From the NCBI RefSeq assembly GCF_004028635.1, contig NZ_RQJW01000004.1:434001-498000 (forward strand): a DNA stretch of 64,000 nucleotides, given 5' to 3'. The position numbers and the translations under genes were made by a program. The notes beneath the pieces are model-generated. The model searched no databases. It saw nothing but the letters and a program-made list of their open reading frames with translations, and was not told the origin of the DNA. Within the stretch, counting starts at the first letter, position 1, and each line of letters begins with the position of its first letter. Positions 9,047-17,858 of this stretch are shown here, one piece after another. The DNA is from Streptomyces cyaneus. Lineage in GTDB: Bacteria; Actinomycetota; Actinomycetes; Streptomycetales; Streptomycetaceae.

Positions 9047-10540
9047 ATGCTCGCCGAGCTCCTCCCACCGCCACGCTCCGTGCCCGAACCCCGCGCGGCA
9101 CGCGGCTACTGGAGGCGGCTGCTCCCCACCCTGGCCCTGCTGGCCTGCGTCACCCGCGTCCCCTCCTTCACCCGCCCGCTGTGGAACCCCGACGAGGGCT
9201 ATCTAGCCGTACAGGCACGGCTGCTCGCACAGGGCGGAGAGCTGTACGACACGGTCGTCGATCGCAAGCCGCCGCTGCTGCCGTGGCTGTACCAGGCCGC
9301 GTTCGCGGTGGCCGGCTCCGGATCGCTCACGCCGGTGCGGGTCCTGGCGGTCGGGGCCCAGCTGCTGACCGCCGTGCTGCTGGCCTCGCTGGCCCGTCGC
9401 CGCTGGGGCGACACGGCGGGCGGGACGGCAGGGGTGCTGTATCTGCTGGTCTCGGTCGGGCTCAACCCGGAGGACGCCCAGGCCGCGACGTTCGAGGTGT
9501 TCATGCTGCCGTGTACGGCGGCGGCGATGTGGTGCGCGGACCGGCGCCGGTGGGGCGCGGCGGGCCTCGCGGTCGCGGGCGCCTTCCTCGTCAAACAGAC
9601 CGGCGGGGCGGTGCTGGTACCGGTGATGTGGCTGTGCGTGTCGGCCGGAGGGTGCCCCGGCGCGAGCCAGCAGGCACCCCTCAGGGAGGTCCGGGCCGGG
9701 GGACTGGCACGGTTGGGCGCCGGAGTGGTGGCGCCGGTGCTGGGCGTGGCCGCGGTGACCGACCCGGCGGGGTTCCTGTTCTGGACGGTCACGGGATCGG
9801 GGGCGTACGCCTCCTTCACCGGCTCCGAGATCCATGTCCTCGCACGGGGCCTGACGAACGCGGCGATCCTGGCGCTGGCCTGCGCGGGACTGATCCCGCC
9901 GGTGCTACGAGTCCTGCGGCTGGCCCGCACGGGGGCAGCGGACCTGTGGCTGTGGTCGGCCGCGTCGGCCGGCGCGGTCCTGCTCGGCTTCCACTTCTTC
10001 GGCCACTACTACCTCCAACTCCTGCCGCCCCTCACCCTGTTGGCGACGGCCGCGCTGCAGATCCTGCCGCGCGAGCGCACGACCCACGCGGTCCTGACCT
10101 CGGCCTGCTGCTGCGCCCTGTTCCTCACCTGGGGGCTGCTCGCGCCCCGACCCGAGCTCGACCACGCGAGGAGGCTGGCGGACGAGGTGGCGATCCGGAC
10201 CGAGCCACAGGAGCGGGTCCTCGTCTGGGGCATACACCCCGAGACGTACTGGCTGGCCGACCGCAGACCCGCGAGCCGTTACCTGACGGCGGGGCTCCTC
10301 ACCAACTACAGCGGGGGACGCGACGGCCCACAGGTGGGCGAGCGATACGCGGTCGACGGGGCATGGGCGGTCTTCGGCGAGGAGATGACCGAGCGGACGC
10401 CGGCGCTGGTCGTCGACGACTCGCGGGGTAAGCCGTACGGACCGGAGAGGGTGCCGAGCCTGCGGCGGCTGCTGGCGGCGCGGTACGAGGAGGTGGGGGT
10501 GGTGGACGGGGCGGTGCTGTACGCACGGAGCCGCACCTAG
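9047..10540 (+). CDS. GT39-type membrane glycosyltransferase (ArnT/PMT-like)
   Basis: A 497-residue polytopic membrane protein. The first extracytoplasmic loop has the acidic motif WNPDEGYLAVQARLLAQG followed by TVVDRKPPLLPWLY, typical of GT-C glycosyltransferases that use polyprenyl-phosphate sugars on the outer face of the membrane. About ten hydrophobic helices follow, then a soluble C-terminal region (after GLLAPRPEL). Acceptor and sugar are unknown. ATG 9047 lacks a ribosome site, but TAGCGT at 9034-9039 ends 7 bases before it, so a leaderless transcript is likely. It converges on the next gene with only 16 bases between stops. Confidence 0.75.
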   Translation: MLAELLPPPRSVPEPRAARGYWRRLLPTLALLACVTRVPSFTRPLWNPDEGYLAVQARLLAQGGELYDTVVDRKPPLLPWLYQAAFAVAGSGSLTPVRVLAVGAQLLTAVLLASLARRRWGDTAGGTAGVLYLLVSVGLNPEDAQAATFEVFMLPCTAAAMWCADRRRWGAAGLAVAGAFLVKQTGGAVLVPVMWLCVSAGGCPGASQQAPLREVRAGGLARLGAGVVAPVLGVAAVTDPAGFLFWTVTGSGAYASFTGSEIHVLARGLTNAAILALACAGLIPPVLRVLRLARTGAADLWLWSAASAGAVLLGFHFFGHYYLQLLPPLTLLATAALQILPRERTTHAVLTSACCCALFLTWGLLAPRPELDHARRLADEVAIRTEPQERVLVWGIHPETYWLADRRPASRYLTAGLLTNYSGGRDGPQVGERYAVDGAWAVFGEEMTERTPALVVDDSRGKPYGPERVPSLRRLLAARYEEVGVVDGAVLYARSRT

Positions 10541-10556
10541 CCACGGAGCCGTACCC

Positions 10557-10928
10557 CTACGGCCGTACCGTGCGCGGTCCCGCCACCTCCGCCCCCAACT
10601 CCGTGACCCTTCGGCGCAGTTCCCGATCCGCGGTCACCACCAGGCAGGGCCGCCCACTGGCCCGCGCGACGAGTTCGACCATGTGATCGTCCCCGCTTCC
10701 GGCGGCGGACTCCACCCGCACGCCCGGCACGGTCTCCACTCCGCGAGCGGCGCCCTCGACCACGAGCACGATCTCGACCGGTCCCGCATGCCCCGGCACC
10801 CGGTCCGCCGCCAGCCGGTCCCGCAGCCGCTCCGCGGCCCCGCGCCGATCCCGCCACCACCCGTCGGGAACCGACCCGACGACATTCGCGGCGTCCACGA
10901 TCACGAGCAGGGGGGCGTCCTCAGTCAT
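10557..10928 (-). CDS. Small PIN/NYN-like domain protein
   Basis: A 123-residue protein beginning LVIVDAANVVGSVPDGWWRD, the first-strand motif of PIN/NYN-like nuclease folds (acidic residue in D-A-A/G-N). A second acidic cluster is in GSGDDHMVELVARAS, and VVTADRELRRRVTELGAEV resembles the final acidic motif. Streptomyces homologues are often labelled NTP pyrophosphohydrolase, which these motifs do not support; metal-dependent RNase activity is a family-level inference. It starts 31 bases after the dehydrogenase gene in the same direction, with no clear ribosome site and a GACCCT box 6 bases before the ATG, so leaderless transcription is possible. Confidence 0.6.
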   Translation of the reverse strand: MTEDAPLLVIVDAANVVGSVPDGWWRDRRGAAERLRDRLAADRVPGHAGPVEIVLVVEGAARGVETVPGVRVESAAGSGDDHMVELVARASGRPCLVVTADRELRRRVTELGAEVAGPRTVRP

Positions 10929-10959
10929 GGGGCAAGGGTCGCACGGCTCAGTCCGCGGC

Positions 10960-11859
10960 CTACCTCTCCCGCTCCTCCGCCGCCTCCTCGAAGCTGGCGA
11001 AATAGGCCGCCGCCATGTCCTCGTCCCCGTGCCCCTGCGCAGCCGCCCGCTCAAAGCGCTCCGCGCTCGCCGCGGCCACGTCCAGGCGTACGCCGTACCG
11101 CTCGCCCGCCTCCACGATGAGCCGCGCGTCCTTCGCCGCCGTGGTCACCGCGAACTGGGCCGGGGTCAGCTCGTCGTTCAGCACCAGCCCGGTCTTGGCC
11201 CGCAGATACCCCATGTCGAGCGGGCCGCCGTCGATCACCTCGAAGAAGCGCTGCGGATCCACGTCCAGCGCCTTGGACAGCGCCAGCACCTCAGTGGCCG
11301 CGTTGGTCACCGCGAGCACCCAGCTGTTGGCGACCAGCTTCAGCCGGGTGGCCGTGCCCGCCCCGCCGTCCTCGCCGGTCCACACGGTACGGGCGCCGAC
11401 GGCGTCGAACACCGGCGTCACGGTCCCGCGCCCCTCGGCCGGCCCCGCCGCCAGCACGGTGAGCAGGCCGGCCTCGGCGGGCTGGCGGGTGCCGAGCACG
11501 GGGGCGTCGTAGAAGACGAGGTCGTGCTCCCGGGCGAAGGCGGCCAGGTCGGCGATGGCCTCGATGCCGGCGGTCGTCGACTGGACCCAGGCGGCACCGG
11601 AGCGCAGCGCGGGCGCCGCCTCACGCATGACGTCCAGCGCAGCGGGGCCGTCGTAGAGCATGGTCAGGACGACGTCGGCCCCCTGGACCGCCTCCGCTGG
11701 GGTGTCGGCGACGAACGCGCCGTCGGCGGTCAGCGGCTCGGCCTTGGCGCGGGTACGGTTCCAGGCGCGGACGGTGTGTCCGGCGCGGGCGAGGTTGCGG
11801 GCCATCGCGGCGCCCATGATGCCGGTGCCCAGGACGCTCACGGTGAGCTTGTCGGTCAT
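10960..11859 (-). CDS. NAD(P)-dependent beta-hydroxyacid dehydrogenase family protein
   Basis: A 299-residue member of the 3-hydroxyisobutyrate dehydrogenase / GarR / GLYR1 family. The Rossmann motif VLGTGIMGAAMARNLARAG is at residues 9-27. The catalytic block GGAGTATRLKLVANSW supplies Lys174 and Asn178. The helical C-terminal domain ends AAYFASFEEAAEERER. The substrate loop reads DAPVLGTRQPAEAG, where typical family members have DAPVSGG, so the substrate probably differs from hydroxyisobutyrate. An imine-reductase or small-aldehyde role cannot be excluded. It is divergent from the gene at 11958 across 98 bases. Confidence 0.82.
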   Translation of the reverse strand: MTDKLTVSVLGTGIMGAAMARNLARAGHTVRAWNRTRAKAEPLTADGAFVADTPAEAVQGADVVLTMLYDGPAALDVMREAAPALRSGAAWVQSTTAGIEAIADLAAFAREHDLVFYDAPVLGTRQPAEAGLLTVLAAGPAEGRGTVTPVFDAVGARTVWTGEDGGAGTATRLKLVANSWVLAVTNAATEVLALSKALDVDPQRFFEVIDGGPLDMGYLRAKTGLVLNDELTPAQFAVTTAAKDARLIVEAGERYGVRLDVAAASAERFERAAAQGHGDEDMAAAYFASFEEAAEERER

Positions 11860-11957
11860 GACGTCGGCTTCCTGTTCTCGTACGGACGTTGCTGATGTGA
11901 TCCAGCTTGCCCGGGGCCGGGGCGGCCCCGCGGACCGCCCCCGAATAGAGTGAACCG

Positions 11958-12974
11958 GTGAACGGCGACTGGCTCATCCGCGGCCGCGACGGCCGCCTCA
12001 GCGTCTATCTGCCGACCGACGACGGCGTCCTGTGCCGGGCGGAACTCGGATCCGGCGGCCCCTGGGAACCCCCGCGCCGGGTCGGCGGCGACCAGAAGCT
12101 GCGCCCCGGCCCCGCGGTCGGGCAGGGCGCCGACGCCTACGCCCACCTGGCCGCCTGGCGCCCCACCAAGGCGGGCGAGGCGGGCCTCGTCCACTCCACG
12201 CACTTCCGGCCGCGCCTGGCCGCCCTGGACTGGATCTCCATCGGCCACCCGAACAACACCGGCGACCGCACCGGCACGCCCGCCGTCACGGTCGACGCGC
12301 AGGGGCGGGCGCATGTCTTCGTGCGCAACGGGGGCGGCGGCGTGAGCATGCGCGGTCAGAAGGAGGTGGGCGGGTGGGGCCCGTGGCGTGACCTCAAGGG
12401 GCGTGAGGTCGACGACCGGCTCGCCGCGGTGACGGGGGAGTCCGGGCTCGTCGAGCTGTACGCGGCCGTCCCCGGCGCGATCCTGCACTGGCGGCAGGAG
12501 AAGCCGGGCAGCGTCCCCGTCCTGGAGGAGGCGATGGAGACCCCGGTCCGCCCGGGCACCCTGTATGCCCTGGCCACCTCCGCGGACCACACCACCCTGT
12601 TCTACGCGGACGACTCCGGCGACCTGCGCGCCTGGCGCCCCGGCACCAAACCGGTGACCTTGCTGGCCTCCGCCGGCCCCGGCCCGGTCCGCGCGATCCG
12701 CTGCGAACTCGACGGCCACGACTGCACCTTGCTCGCCCAGCGCTCGGCGAGCGGCCGCGTCGCCTTCGCCGCGTATCCGACGGAGCAGGAGTCGGCGGGG
12801 GCGTGGTGGACGGAGTCGGGCCCGCAGCTGCCGGTGGATGCGGTGGTGGGGCTGGCGGTGGACGAGAGCGAGCGAGTGGTGGCGGCTTCGGTGTCCCCGT
12901 CGACGGGGCAACTGCTGACCACAAGGCGCAAGGACGAGCCTGGGCTGGCGCTGGAGGCGTGGCGGGAGGTCTAA
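11958..12974 (+). CDS. Beta-propeller-like protein of unknown function
   Basis: A 338-residue cytoplasmic protein without signal or membrane segment. It shows repeating blade-like units in which a W-D/G-P-W style strand recurs: GGPWEPPRRVGGDQKLRPGPAV, GGWGPWRDLKGREVDDRLAAV, GDLRAWRPGTKPV. Two of these follow the pattern of PLL/tectonin-type propellers, where each blade reads roughly G-W-x-x-W...L-G-G. That points to ligand or carbohydrate binding, but no specific function can be named. GTG 11958 is preceded by TAGAGT at 11946-11951, 6 bases before it, and no ribosome site, so the mRNA is probably leaderless. Confidence 0.6.
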   Translation: MNGDWLIRGRDGRLSVYLPTDDGVLCRAELGSGGPWEPPRRVGGDQKLRPGPAVGQGADAYAHLAAWRPTKAGEAGLVHSTHFRPRLAALDWISIGHPNNTGDRTGTPAVTVDAQGRAHVFVRNGGGGVSMRGQKEVGGWGPWRDLKGREVDDRLAAVTGESGLVELYAAVPGAILHWRQEKPGSVPVLEEAMETPVRPGTLYALATSADHTTLFYADDSGDLRAWRPGTKPVTLLASAGPGPVRAIRCELDGHDCTLLAQRSASGRVAFAAYPTEQESAGAWWTESGPQLPVDAVVGLAVDESERVVAASVSPSTGQLLTTRRKDEPGLALEAWREV

Positions 12975-13060
12975 GGCGCCTGAGGGGTGGGCGGCTGCTC
13001 TTGTACGGCGGCTGCGGCTGGTACGTGGTTGCTCGCGCAGTTCCCCGCGCCCCTTGGGGC
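12973..13060 (+). repeat. Dispersed intergenic repeat, copy 2
   Basis: The 3' part (13031-13055) repeats the core CGCGCAGTTCCCCGCGCCCC seen after xylH. The upstream half has diverged. It follows the propeller gene directly. Confidence 0.65.
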
Positions 13061-13100
13061 GTCGCTGGTTCCGGCGATTTCTGAACGCCGGGACCGGCAT

Positions 13101-13170
13101 CTTCAGCCCGTCCGGCGTTTGAGGACGAGGCCGTTAGGCCGATACGGGGGTCTGGGGGCGGAGCCCCCAG
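13101..13170 (+). repeat. Second dispersed intergenic element with terminal hairpin
   Basis: It begins CTTCAGCCCGTCCGGCGTTT and ends in a perfect hairpin, CTGGGGGC (13152-13159), loop GGA, GCCCCCAG (13163-13170). The arrangement is one I recognise as common between Streptomyces genes. The hairpin probably terminates transcription from the propeller gene. Confidence 0.6.
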
Positions 13171-13182
13171 GTACCTGCGCAC

Positions 13183-13229
13183 AACGCCGGTGCCCTGCAC
13201 GCCAAGTCGGCATACAGGGCACCGGCGTT
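13183..13229 (-). terminator. Terminator of the fadB/fadA operon
   Basis: Perfect 15-base arms at 13183-13197 and 13215-13229 (AACGCCGGTGCCCTG and its complement) with a 17-base loop lie 14 bases beyond the fadB stop. The symmetry would stop transcription from either side. Confidence 0.85.
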
Positions 13230-13242
13230 CACAGCGGAGCGC

Positions 13243-15372
13243 TTACGCGGGGACGCTCGCCACGCCCGGCTCCAGGAACTTCTTGCCGTTCACGCGCTCG
13301 GAGACACCCTCGCGGTCCAGGTACGGCGTGATGCCGCCCAGGTGGAAGGGCCAGCCGGCGCCCGTGATCAGGCAGAGGTCGATGTCCTGGGCCTCGGCGA
13401 CGACGCCCTCGTCGAGCATCAGGCCGATCTCCTGGGCCACCGCGTCCAGGACACGGTCGCGGACCTGCTCCTCGGTCAGGACGACATCGCCCTGCTTCAG
13501 GAGCGCGGCGACCTCGGGGTCCAGCTCCGGCTTGCCGGAGTCGTAGACGTAGAAGCCGCGCTTGCCCGCCTTGACGACGGCCGCGAGGTTCGGGGAGACC
13601 GTGAAGCGGTCCGGGAAGGCCCGGTTGAGGGTCTCCGAGACGTGCAGGCCGATCGCCGGGCCGACGAGCTCGAGCAGCACCAGCGGCGACATCGGCAGAC
13701 CCAGCGGCTCGACCGCCTTCTCCGCGACCTCGACCGACGTGCCCTCGTCGATGACGTTCTGGATCTCGCCCATGAAGCGGGTGAGGATGCGGTTCACGAC
13801 GAACGCCGGGGCGTCCTTGGTGAGGACCGCGGTCTTCTTCAGCTTCTTGGCGACGGCGAAGGCCGTGGCCAGCGAGGCGTCGTCCGTCTTCTCGCCGCGG
13901 ACGATCTCCAGCAGCGGGAGCACCGCGACCGGGTTGAAGAAGTGGAAGCCGACGACCCGCTCGGGGTTCTTCAGCTTCGACGCCATCTCCGAGACGGAGA
14001 GGGAGGAGGTGTTCGTCGCGAAGATGGCGTGCGCCGGGGCGACCGCCTCGACCTCCGCGAACACCTGCTGCTTGACGCCGATCTCCTCGAACACGGCCTC
14101 GATGATGAAGTCCGCGTCCGCGAAGCCCTCGGCCTTGTCCAGGACACCGCTCACCAGCGCCTTGAGGCGGTTGGCCTTGTCCTGGTTGATACGGCCCTTG
14201 CCGAGCAGCTTGTCGATCTCGGCGTGGACGTAGCCCACACCCTTGTCGACGCGCTCCTGGTCGATGTCGGTCAGCACGACCGGCACCTCCAGGCGGCGCA
14301 GGAAGAGCAGGGCGAGCTGCGAGGCCATCAGACCGGCGCCGACGACACCGACCTTGGTGACCGGGCGGGCCAGCGACTTGTCCGGCGCACCGGCCGGGCG
14401 CTTGCCGCGCTTCTGCACCAGGTTGAAGGCGTAGATGCCGGAGCGCAGTTCGCCACCCATGATCAGGTCGGCGAGCGCGACGTCCTCGGCGTCGTAACCC
14501 TGCTGCAGGTCGCCGTTCTTCGCGGCGGCGATGATGTCCAGCGCACGGTAGGCGGCCGGAGCGGCCCCGTGCACCTTGCTGTCCGCGATGAAACGGCCCT
14601 TGGCGACGGCCTGGTCCCAGGCCTCACCGCGGTCGATCACCGGACGCTCGACCTCGACGTCACCCTTGAGGACGTTCGCGGTCCAGATCAGCGACTGCTC
14701 CAGGAAGTCCGCGCCCTCGAAGATCGCGTCCGCGATACCGAGGTCGAAGACCTGCTGGCCCTTGAGCTGCTTGTTCTGGTTGAGGCTGTTCTCGATGATC
14801 ACCGAGACGGCCTTGTCGGCACCGATCAGGTTCGGCAGGATCGTGCAGCCGCCCCAGCCGGGCACCAGGCCGAGGAAGACCTCGGGGAGCGAGAAGGCGG
14901 GCAGCGCCTTCGACACGGTCCGGTACTTGCAGTGCAGACCGACCTCGACGCCACCGCCCATCGAGGCACCGTTGTAGTACGCGAAGGTCGGCACCGCGAG
15001 GGCCGACAGGCGCTTGAAGACCTCGTGTCCACCCTTGCCGATGGCGAGCGCGTCCTTGTGCTCCTTCAGCAGCTCGACGCCCTTGAGGTCGGCGCCGACC
15101 GCGAAGATGAACGGCTTGCCGGTGATGCCGACACCGACGATGTCGCCGGCCGCGGCCTCCGCCTCGACCTGGTCGATGGCGGTGTCGAGGTTGGCCAGCG
15201 ACTGCGGGCCGAAGGTGGTCGGCTTGGTGTGGTCGAAGCCGTTGTCCAGCGTGATCAGGGCGAAGCGCCCGGCGCCGAACGGCAGGTCGAGGTGGCGTAC
15301 GTGCGCCTGGGTGACGACCTCGTCCGGGAACAGCTCGGCCGCGCCCTTCAGGAGCTCAGCGGTGGTGCTCAC
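13243..15372 (-). CDS. fadB: Fatty-acid oxidation multifunctional enzyme (enoyl-CoA hydratase / 3-hydroxyacyl-CoA dehydrogenase)
   Basis: A 709-residue fusion catalysing two steps of beta-oxidation: hydration of enoyl-CoA and NAD-dependent oxidation of 3-hydroxyacyl-CoA. The N-terminal crotonase half has GITGKPFIFAVGADLKGVE and NGASMGGGVEVGLHC (oxyanion hole). The dehydrogenase half has the Rossmann motif VGVVGAGLMASQLALLFLRR and the catalytic-histidine motif ERVVGFHFFNPVAVLPL. GTG 15372 overlaps the fadA stop by four bases (GTGA), with GGAGG just upstream. The product acts with FadA in the same operon, giving a cytoplasmic thiolytic pathway to acetyl-CoA. Confidence 0.95.
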   Translation of the reverse strand: MSTTAELLKGAAELFPDEVVTQAHVRHLDLPFGAGRFALITLDNGFDHTKPTTFGPQSLANLDTAIDQVEAEAAAGDIVGVGITGKPFIFAVGADLKGVELLKEHKDALAIGKGGHEVFKRLSALAVPTFAYYNGASMGGGVEVGLHCKYRTVSKALPAFSLPEVFLGLVPGWGGCTILPNLIGADKAVSVIIENSLNQNKQLKGQQVFDLGIADAIFEGADFLEQSLIWTANVLKGDVEVERPVIDRGEAWDQAVAKGRFIADSKVHGAAPAAYRALDIIAAAKNGDLQQGYDAEDVALADLIMGGELRSGIYAFNLVQKRGKRPAGAPDKSLARPVTKVGVVGAGLMASQLALLFLRRLEVPVVLTDIDQERVDKGVGYVHAEIDKLLGKGRINQDKANRLKALVSGVLDKAEGFADADFIIEAVFEEIGVKQQVFAEVEAVAPAHAIFATNTSSLSVSEMASKLKNPERVVGFHFFNPVAVLPLLEIVRGEKTDDASLATAFAVAKKLKKTAVLTKDAPAFVVNRILTRFMGEIQNVIDEGTSVEVAEKAVEPLGLPMSPLVLLELVGPAIGLHVSETLNRAFPDRFTVSPNLAAVVKAGKRGFYVYDSGKPELDPEVAALLKQGDVVLTEEQVRDRVLDAVAQEIGLMLDEGVVAEAQDIDLCLITGAGWPFHLGGITPYLDREGVSERVNGKKFLEPGVASVPA

Positions 15373-16595
15373 TTGTTGCCTCCGGCGTCCTTGTGGTGCG
15401 GGTTCTCCCAGATCACCGTGGCGCCCATGCCGAAGCCGACGCACATGGTGGTGAGGCCGTAACGGACCTCCGGCTGCTCCTCGAACTGGCGGGCCAGCTG
15501 CGTCATCAGACGCACGCCGGAGGAGGCCAGCGGGTGACCGTAGGCGATGGCGCCGCCGTACTGGTTGACGCGCGCGTCGTCGTCGGCGATGCCGTAGTGC
15601 TCCAGGAAGGCGAGCACCTGGACGGCGAAGGCCTCGTTGATCTCGAAGAGGTTGATGTCCTCGATCGACAGGCCGGCCTTGGCGAGGGCCTTCTCCGTCG
15701 CCGGGATCGGGCCGTAGCCCATGACCTCCGGCTCGACACCCGCGAAGGCGTAGGAGACGAGGCGCATCTTCACCGGGAGGTTGTTCTCGCGGGCGAAGTC
15801 CTCGGAGGCGATGATCGAGGCGGTGGCGCCGTCGTTCAGACCGGCCGCGTTACCGGCGGTGACCCGGCCGTGGACGCGGAACGGGGTCTTCAGACCGGCC
15901 AGGCTCTCCAGCGTCGTACCCGGGCGCATCGGCTCGTCGGCGGTGACCAGGCCCCAGCCCGTCTCACCGGCTTCGGCGTTGGTGCGACGCACCGAGATCG
16001 GCACCAGGTCCTGCTGGATCTTGCCGTTGGCGTAAGCCTTGGCGGCCTTCTCCTGCGAACGCACCGCGTACTCGTCCGCGCGCTGCTTGGTGATCGTCGG
16101 GTAGCGGTCGTGCAGGTTCTCGGCGGTCATGCCCATGAACAGCGCCGACTCGTCGACCAGCTTCTCGCTGACGAACCGGGGGTTCGGGTCCACGCCCTCG
16201 CCCATCGGGTGGCGGCCCATGTGCTCGACACCACCGGCGATGACGGCGTCGTAGGCACCGAAGGCGATCGAACCGGCGACGGACGTCACGGCGGTCAGCG
16301 CGCCGGCGCACATGCGGTCGATGGAGTAGCCGGGCACCGACTGCGGCAGGCCCGCGAGGATGCCGGCCGTGCGGCCGAGGGTCAGGCCCTGGTCACCGAT
16401 CTGCGTGGTCGCGGCGATGGCGACCTCGTCGATCTGCTTCGGGTCGAGACCGGGGTTGCGGCGCAGCAGCTCCCGGATCGCCTTCACGACAAGGTCGTCG
16501 GCACGGGTCTCGTGGTAGATGCCCTTCGGGCCCGCCTTGCCGAACGGGGTGCGGACGCCGTCGACGAAGACGACGTCCCTGACGGTACGAGGCAC
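15369..16595 (-). CDS. fadA: Acetyl-CoA acyltransferase (3-ketoacyl-CoA thiolase)
   Basis: A 408-residue thiolase that cleaves 3-ketoacyl-CoA with CoA, the last step of beta-oxidation. The acyl-accepting cysteine is Cys96 in SIDRMCAGALTAV. The C-terminal catalytic motifs are YGGAIAYGHPLASSGVR (His) and TTMCVGFGMGATV (Cys). GTG 16595 was chosen because GGAGGAG lies 7 bases before it. First gene of the fadA-fadB operon. The upstream interval to 16741 should hold its promoter. Confidence 0.95.
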   Translation of the reverse strand: MPRTVRDVVFVDGVRTPFGKAGPKGIYHETRADDLVVKAIRELLRRNPGLDPKQIDEVAIAATTQIGDQGLTLGRTAGILAGLPQSVPGYSIDRMCAGALTAVTSVAGSIAFGAYDAVIAGGVEHMGRHPMGEGVDPNPRFVSEKLVDESALFMGMTAENLHDRYPTITKQRADEYAVRSQEKAAKAYANGKIQQDLVPISVRRTNAEAGETGWGLVTADEPMRPGTTLESLAGLKTPFRVHGRVTAGNAAGLNDGATASIIASEDFARENNLPVKMRLVSYAFAGVEPEVMGYGPIPATEKALAKAGLSIEDINLFEINEAFAVQVLAFLEHYGIADDDARVNQYGGAIAYGHPLASSGVRLMTQLARQFEEQPEVRYGLTTMCVGFGMGATVIWENPHHKDAGGNK

Positions 16596-16748
16596 GATGG
16601 CTCTCCTCCAGATGCGGGATGGCACTGCTGCGGCACGCATGCGCTGAGCGCGCGCTCAGGACCCATGCTACTTACGGGTAACGTAGCTGCACAGTCCTGG
16701 AGAGTGGAGCGGTGAACGTCACATCGAAGCTGGCGGTGCGGAAGTGCC

Positions 16749-16820
16749 GGGAAGGGGCGCGGGGCTGTATCAATCTGCGGCTCCGCCGCGCGGGCGCGAC
16801 CAGTCCGCAGCCCCCCACGA
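16749..16820 (-). repeat. Dispersed intergenic repeat, copy 3 (variant)
   Basis: Read on the minus strand, this has the repeat ends (GACTGGTCGCGCCCGC and CCCCGCGCCCCTTCCC) around an internal insert with the hairpin GCGGC-GGA-GCCGC and the string GATACAG. The copy at 56532-56630 has the same insert. It lies just after the LacI-type gene and may terminate it. Confidence 0.6.
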
Positions 16821-16823
16821 ACG

Positions 16824-17858
16824 TCACCGAGGCGGCGCAGTGGACCCCCGAGGAGTCAGCACCGGAGTAGGCACGGGATGCGACCCCACCCCATCCCCCA
16901 TGATCACTCCGAACAACGTCCGAGCCACCTCCGCCCCGAACCCGTGCACGTCATGACTCATCGCGGACAGGGTCGGATGCGTAAGCCGACACAACTGGGA
17001 GTCGTCCCAGGCCAGCAGCGAAACGTCCTCCGGCACCCGCAGCCCCATCTCGGCCGCCACCGACAACCCCGCCACCGCCATGATGTCGTTGTCGTACACG
17101 ATCGCCGTCGGCCGATCCGGCGCGGACGCCGTGAGCAGCGACCGCGTCGCCCGCGCCCCCGCATCGCCCGAGAAGTCCGTCGCCACCTGCCACGCCCCGG
17201 CCAGCCCCAGCGCCCCCGCCGCCTCGTCGAACGCTGCCGCACGGATGGACGTGTGCCCGAGGGCCGCCGCCCCGCCCACCCGCGCGATCCGCCGATGCCC
17301 GAGCGCGGCCAGATACCGCACAGCCTCCGTCACAGCGGTGGCGTCGTCGGTCCACACCGACGTCAGCCCGCCCGTCAGCGACGGGTGCCCGACCGCGACC
17401 GCCGGTATCCCGAGCCGCTGCGCCGCCGCCACTCTCGGGTCGTCCGCACGGAAGTCGACCAGGATCGACCCGCCGATCTGCCGCCCCCGCCACCACGACT
17501 CCTGGAGCCCGACCTCCTCGTCCAGATTCCGCACGAGCCTGAGCAGCAGCGAGCAGGAGTGCTCGGTCAGGACGCTCTCCACGCCCGAGATGAACTCCAT
17601 GTAGAAGGGCTCGAGGCCGAGCTGCCGGGCCGGCCGGCAGATCGCGAGGCCCACCACGTCCACCCGCGACCCGGCGAGCGTTCGCGCCGTGAGGTTCGGC
17701 GCCCAGCCCAGCTCCCGCGCGGCCCGGAAGATCCGGTCCCGGGTCGCCTCCGACAGCCCCGGCTTGTGGTTGAAGGCGAGGGACACGGCGCCCTTGGACA
17801 CACCGGCGCGCGCGGCGACGTCCTTGATGGTGACGCGGGGGGTCGGCGTGGCCGTCAT
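16824..17858 (-). CDS. LacI-family transcriptional regulator
   Basis: A 344-residue repressor-type regulator. The LacI helix-turn-helix is at residues 9-30 (VTIKDVAARAGVSKGAVSLA) and the hinge helix follows (DLxARTLAGSR equivalent: NLTARTLAGSR). The rest is a periplasmic-binding-protein-like effector domain ending in the family motif VPEDVSLLAWDDSQLCRLTHPTLS. ATG 17858 overlaps the stop of the beta-mannosidase gene in ATGA, so the two are co-translated. It likely controls this operon and the divergent sugar ABC genes, releasing DNA when a mannoside-derived sugar binds; the effector is inferred. Confidence 0.9.
   Translation of the reverse strand: MTATPTPRVTIKDVAARAGVSKGAVSLAFNHKPGLSEATRDRIFRAARELGWAPNLTARTLAGSRVDVVGLAICRPARQLGLEPFYMEFISGVESVLTEHSCSLLLRLVRNLDEEVGLQESWWRGRQIGGSILVDFRADDPRVAAAQRLGIPAVAVGHPSLTGGLTSVWTDDATAVTEAVRYLAALGHRRIARVGGAAALGHTSIRAAAFDEAAGALGLAGAWQVATDFSGDAGARATRSLLTASAPDRPTAIVYDNDIMAVAGLSVAAEMGLRVPEDVSLLAWDDSQLCRLTHPTLSAMSHDVHGFGAEVARTLFGVIMGDGVGSHPVPTPVLTPRGSTAPPR

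Noticed and set aside
13342..15462. 706-residue plus-strand reading frame opposite fadB
   Set aside because: Shadow of fadB: composition is Leu/Arg/Val/Gly-rich with no domain, no ribosome site, and it covers the hydratase/dehydrogenase gene exactly.
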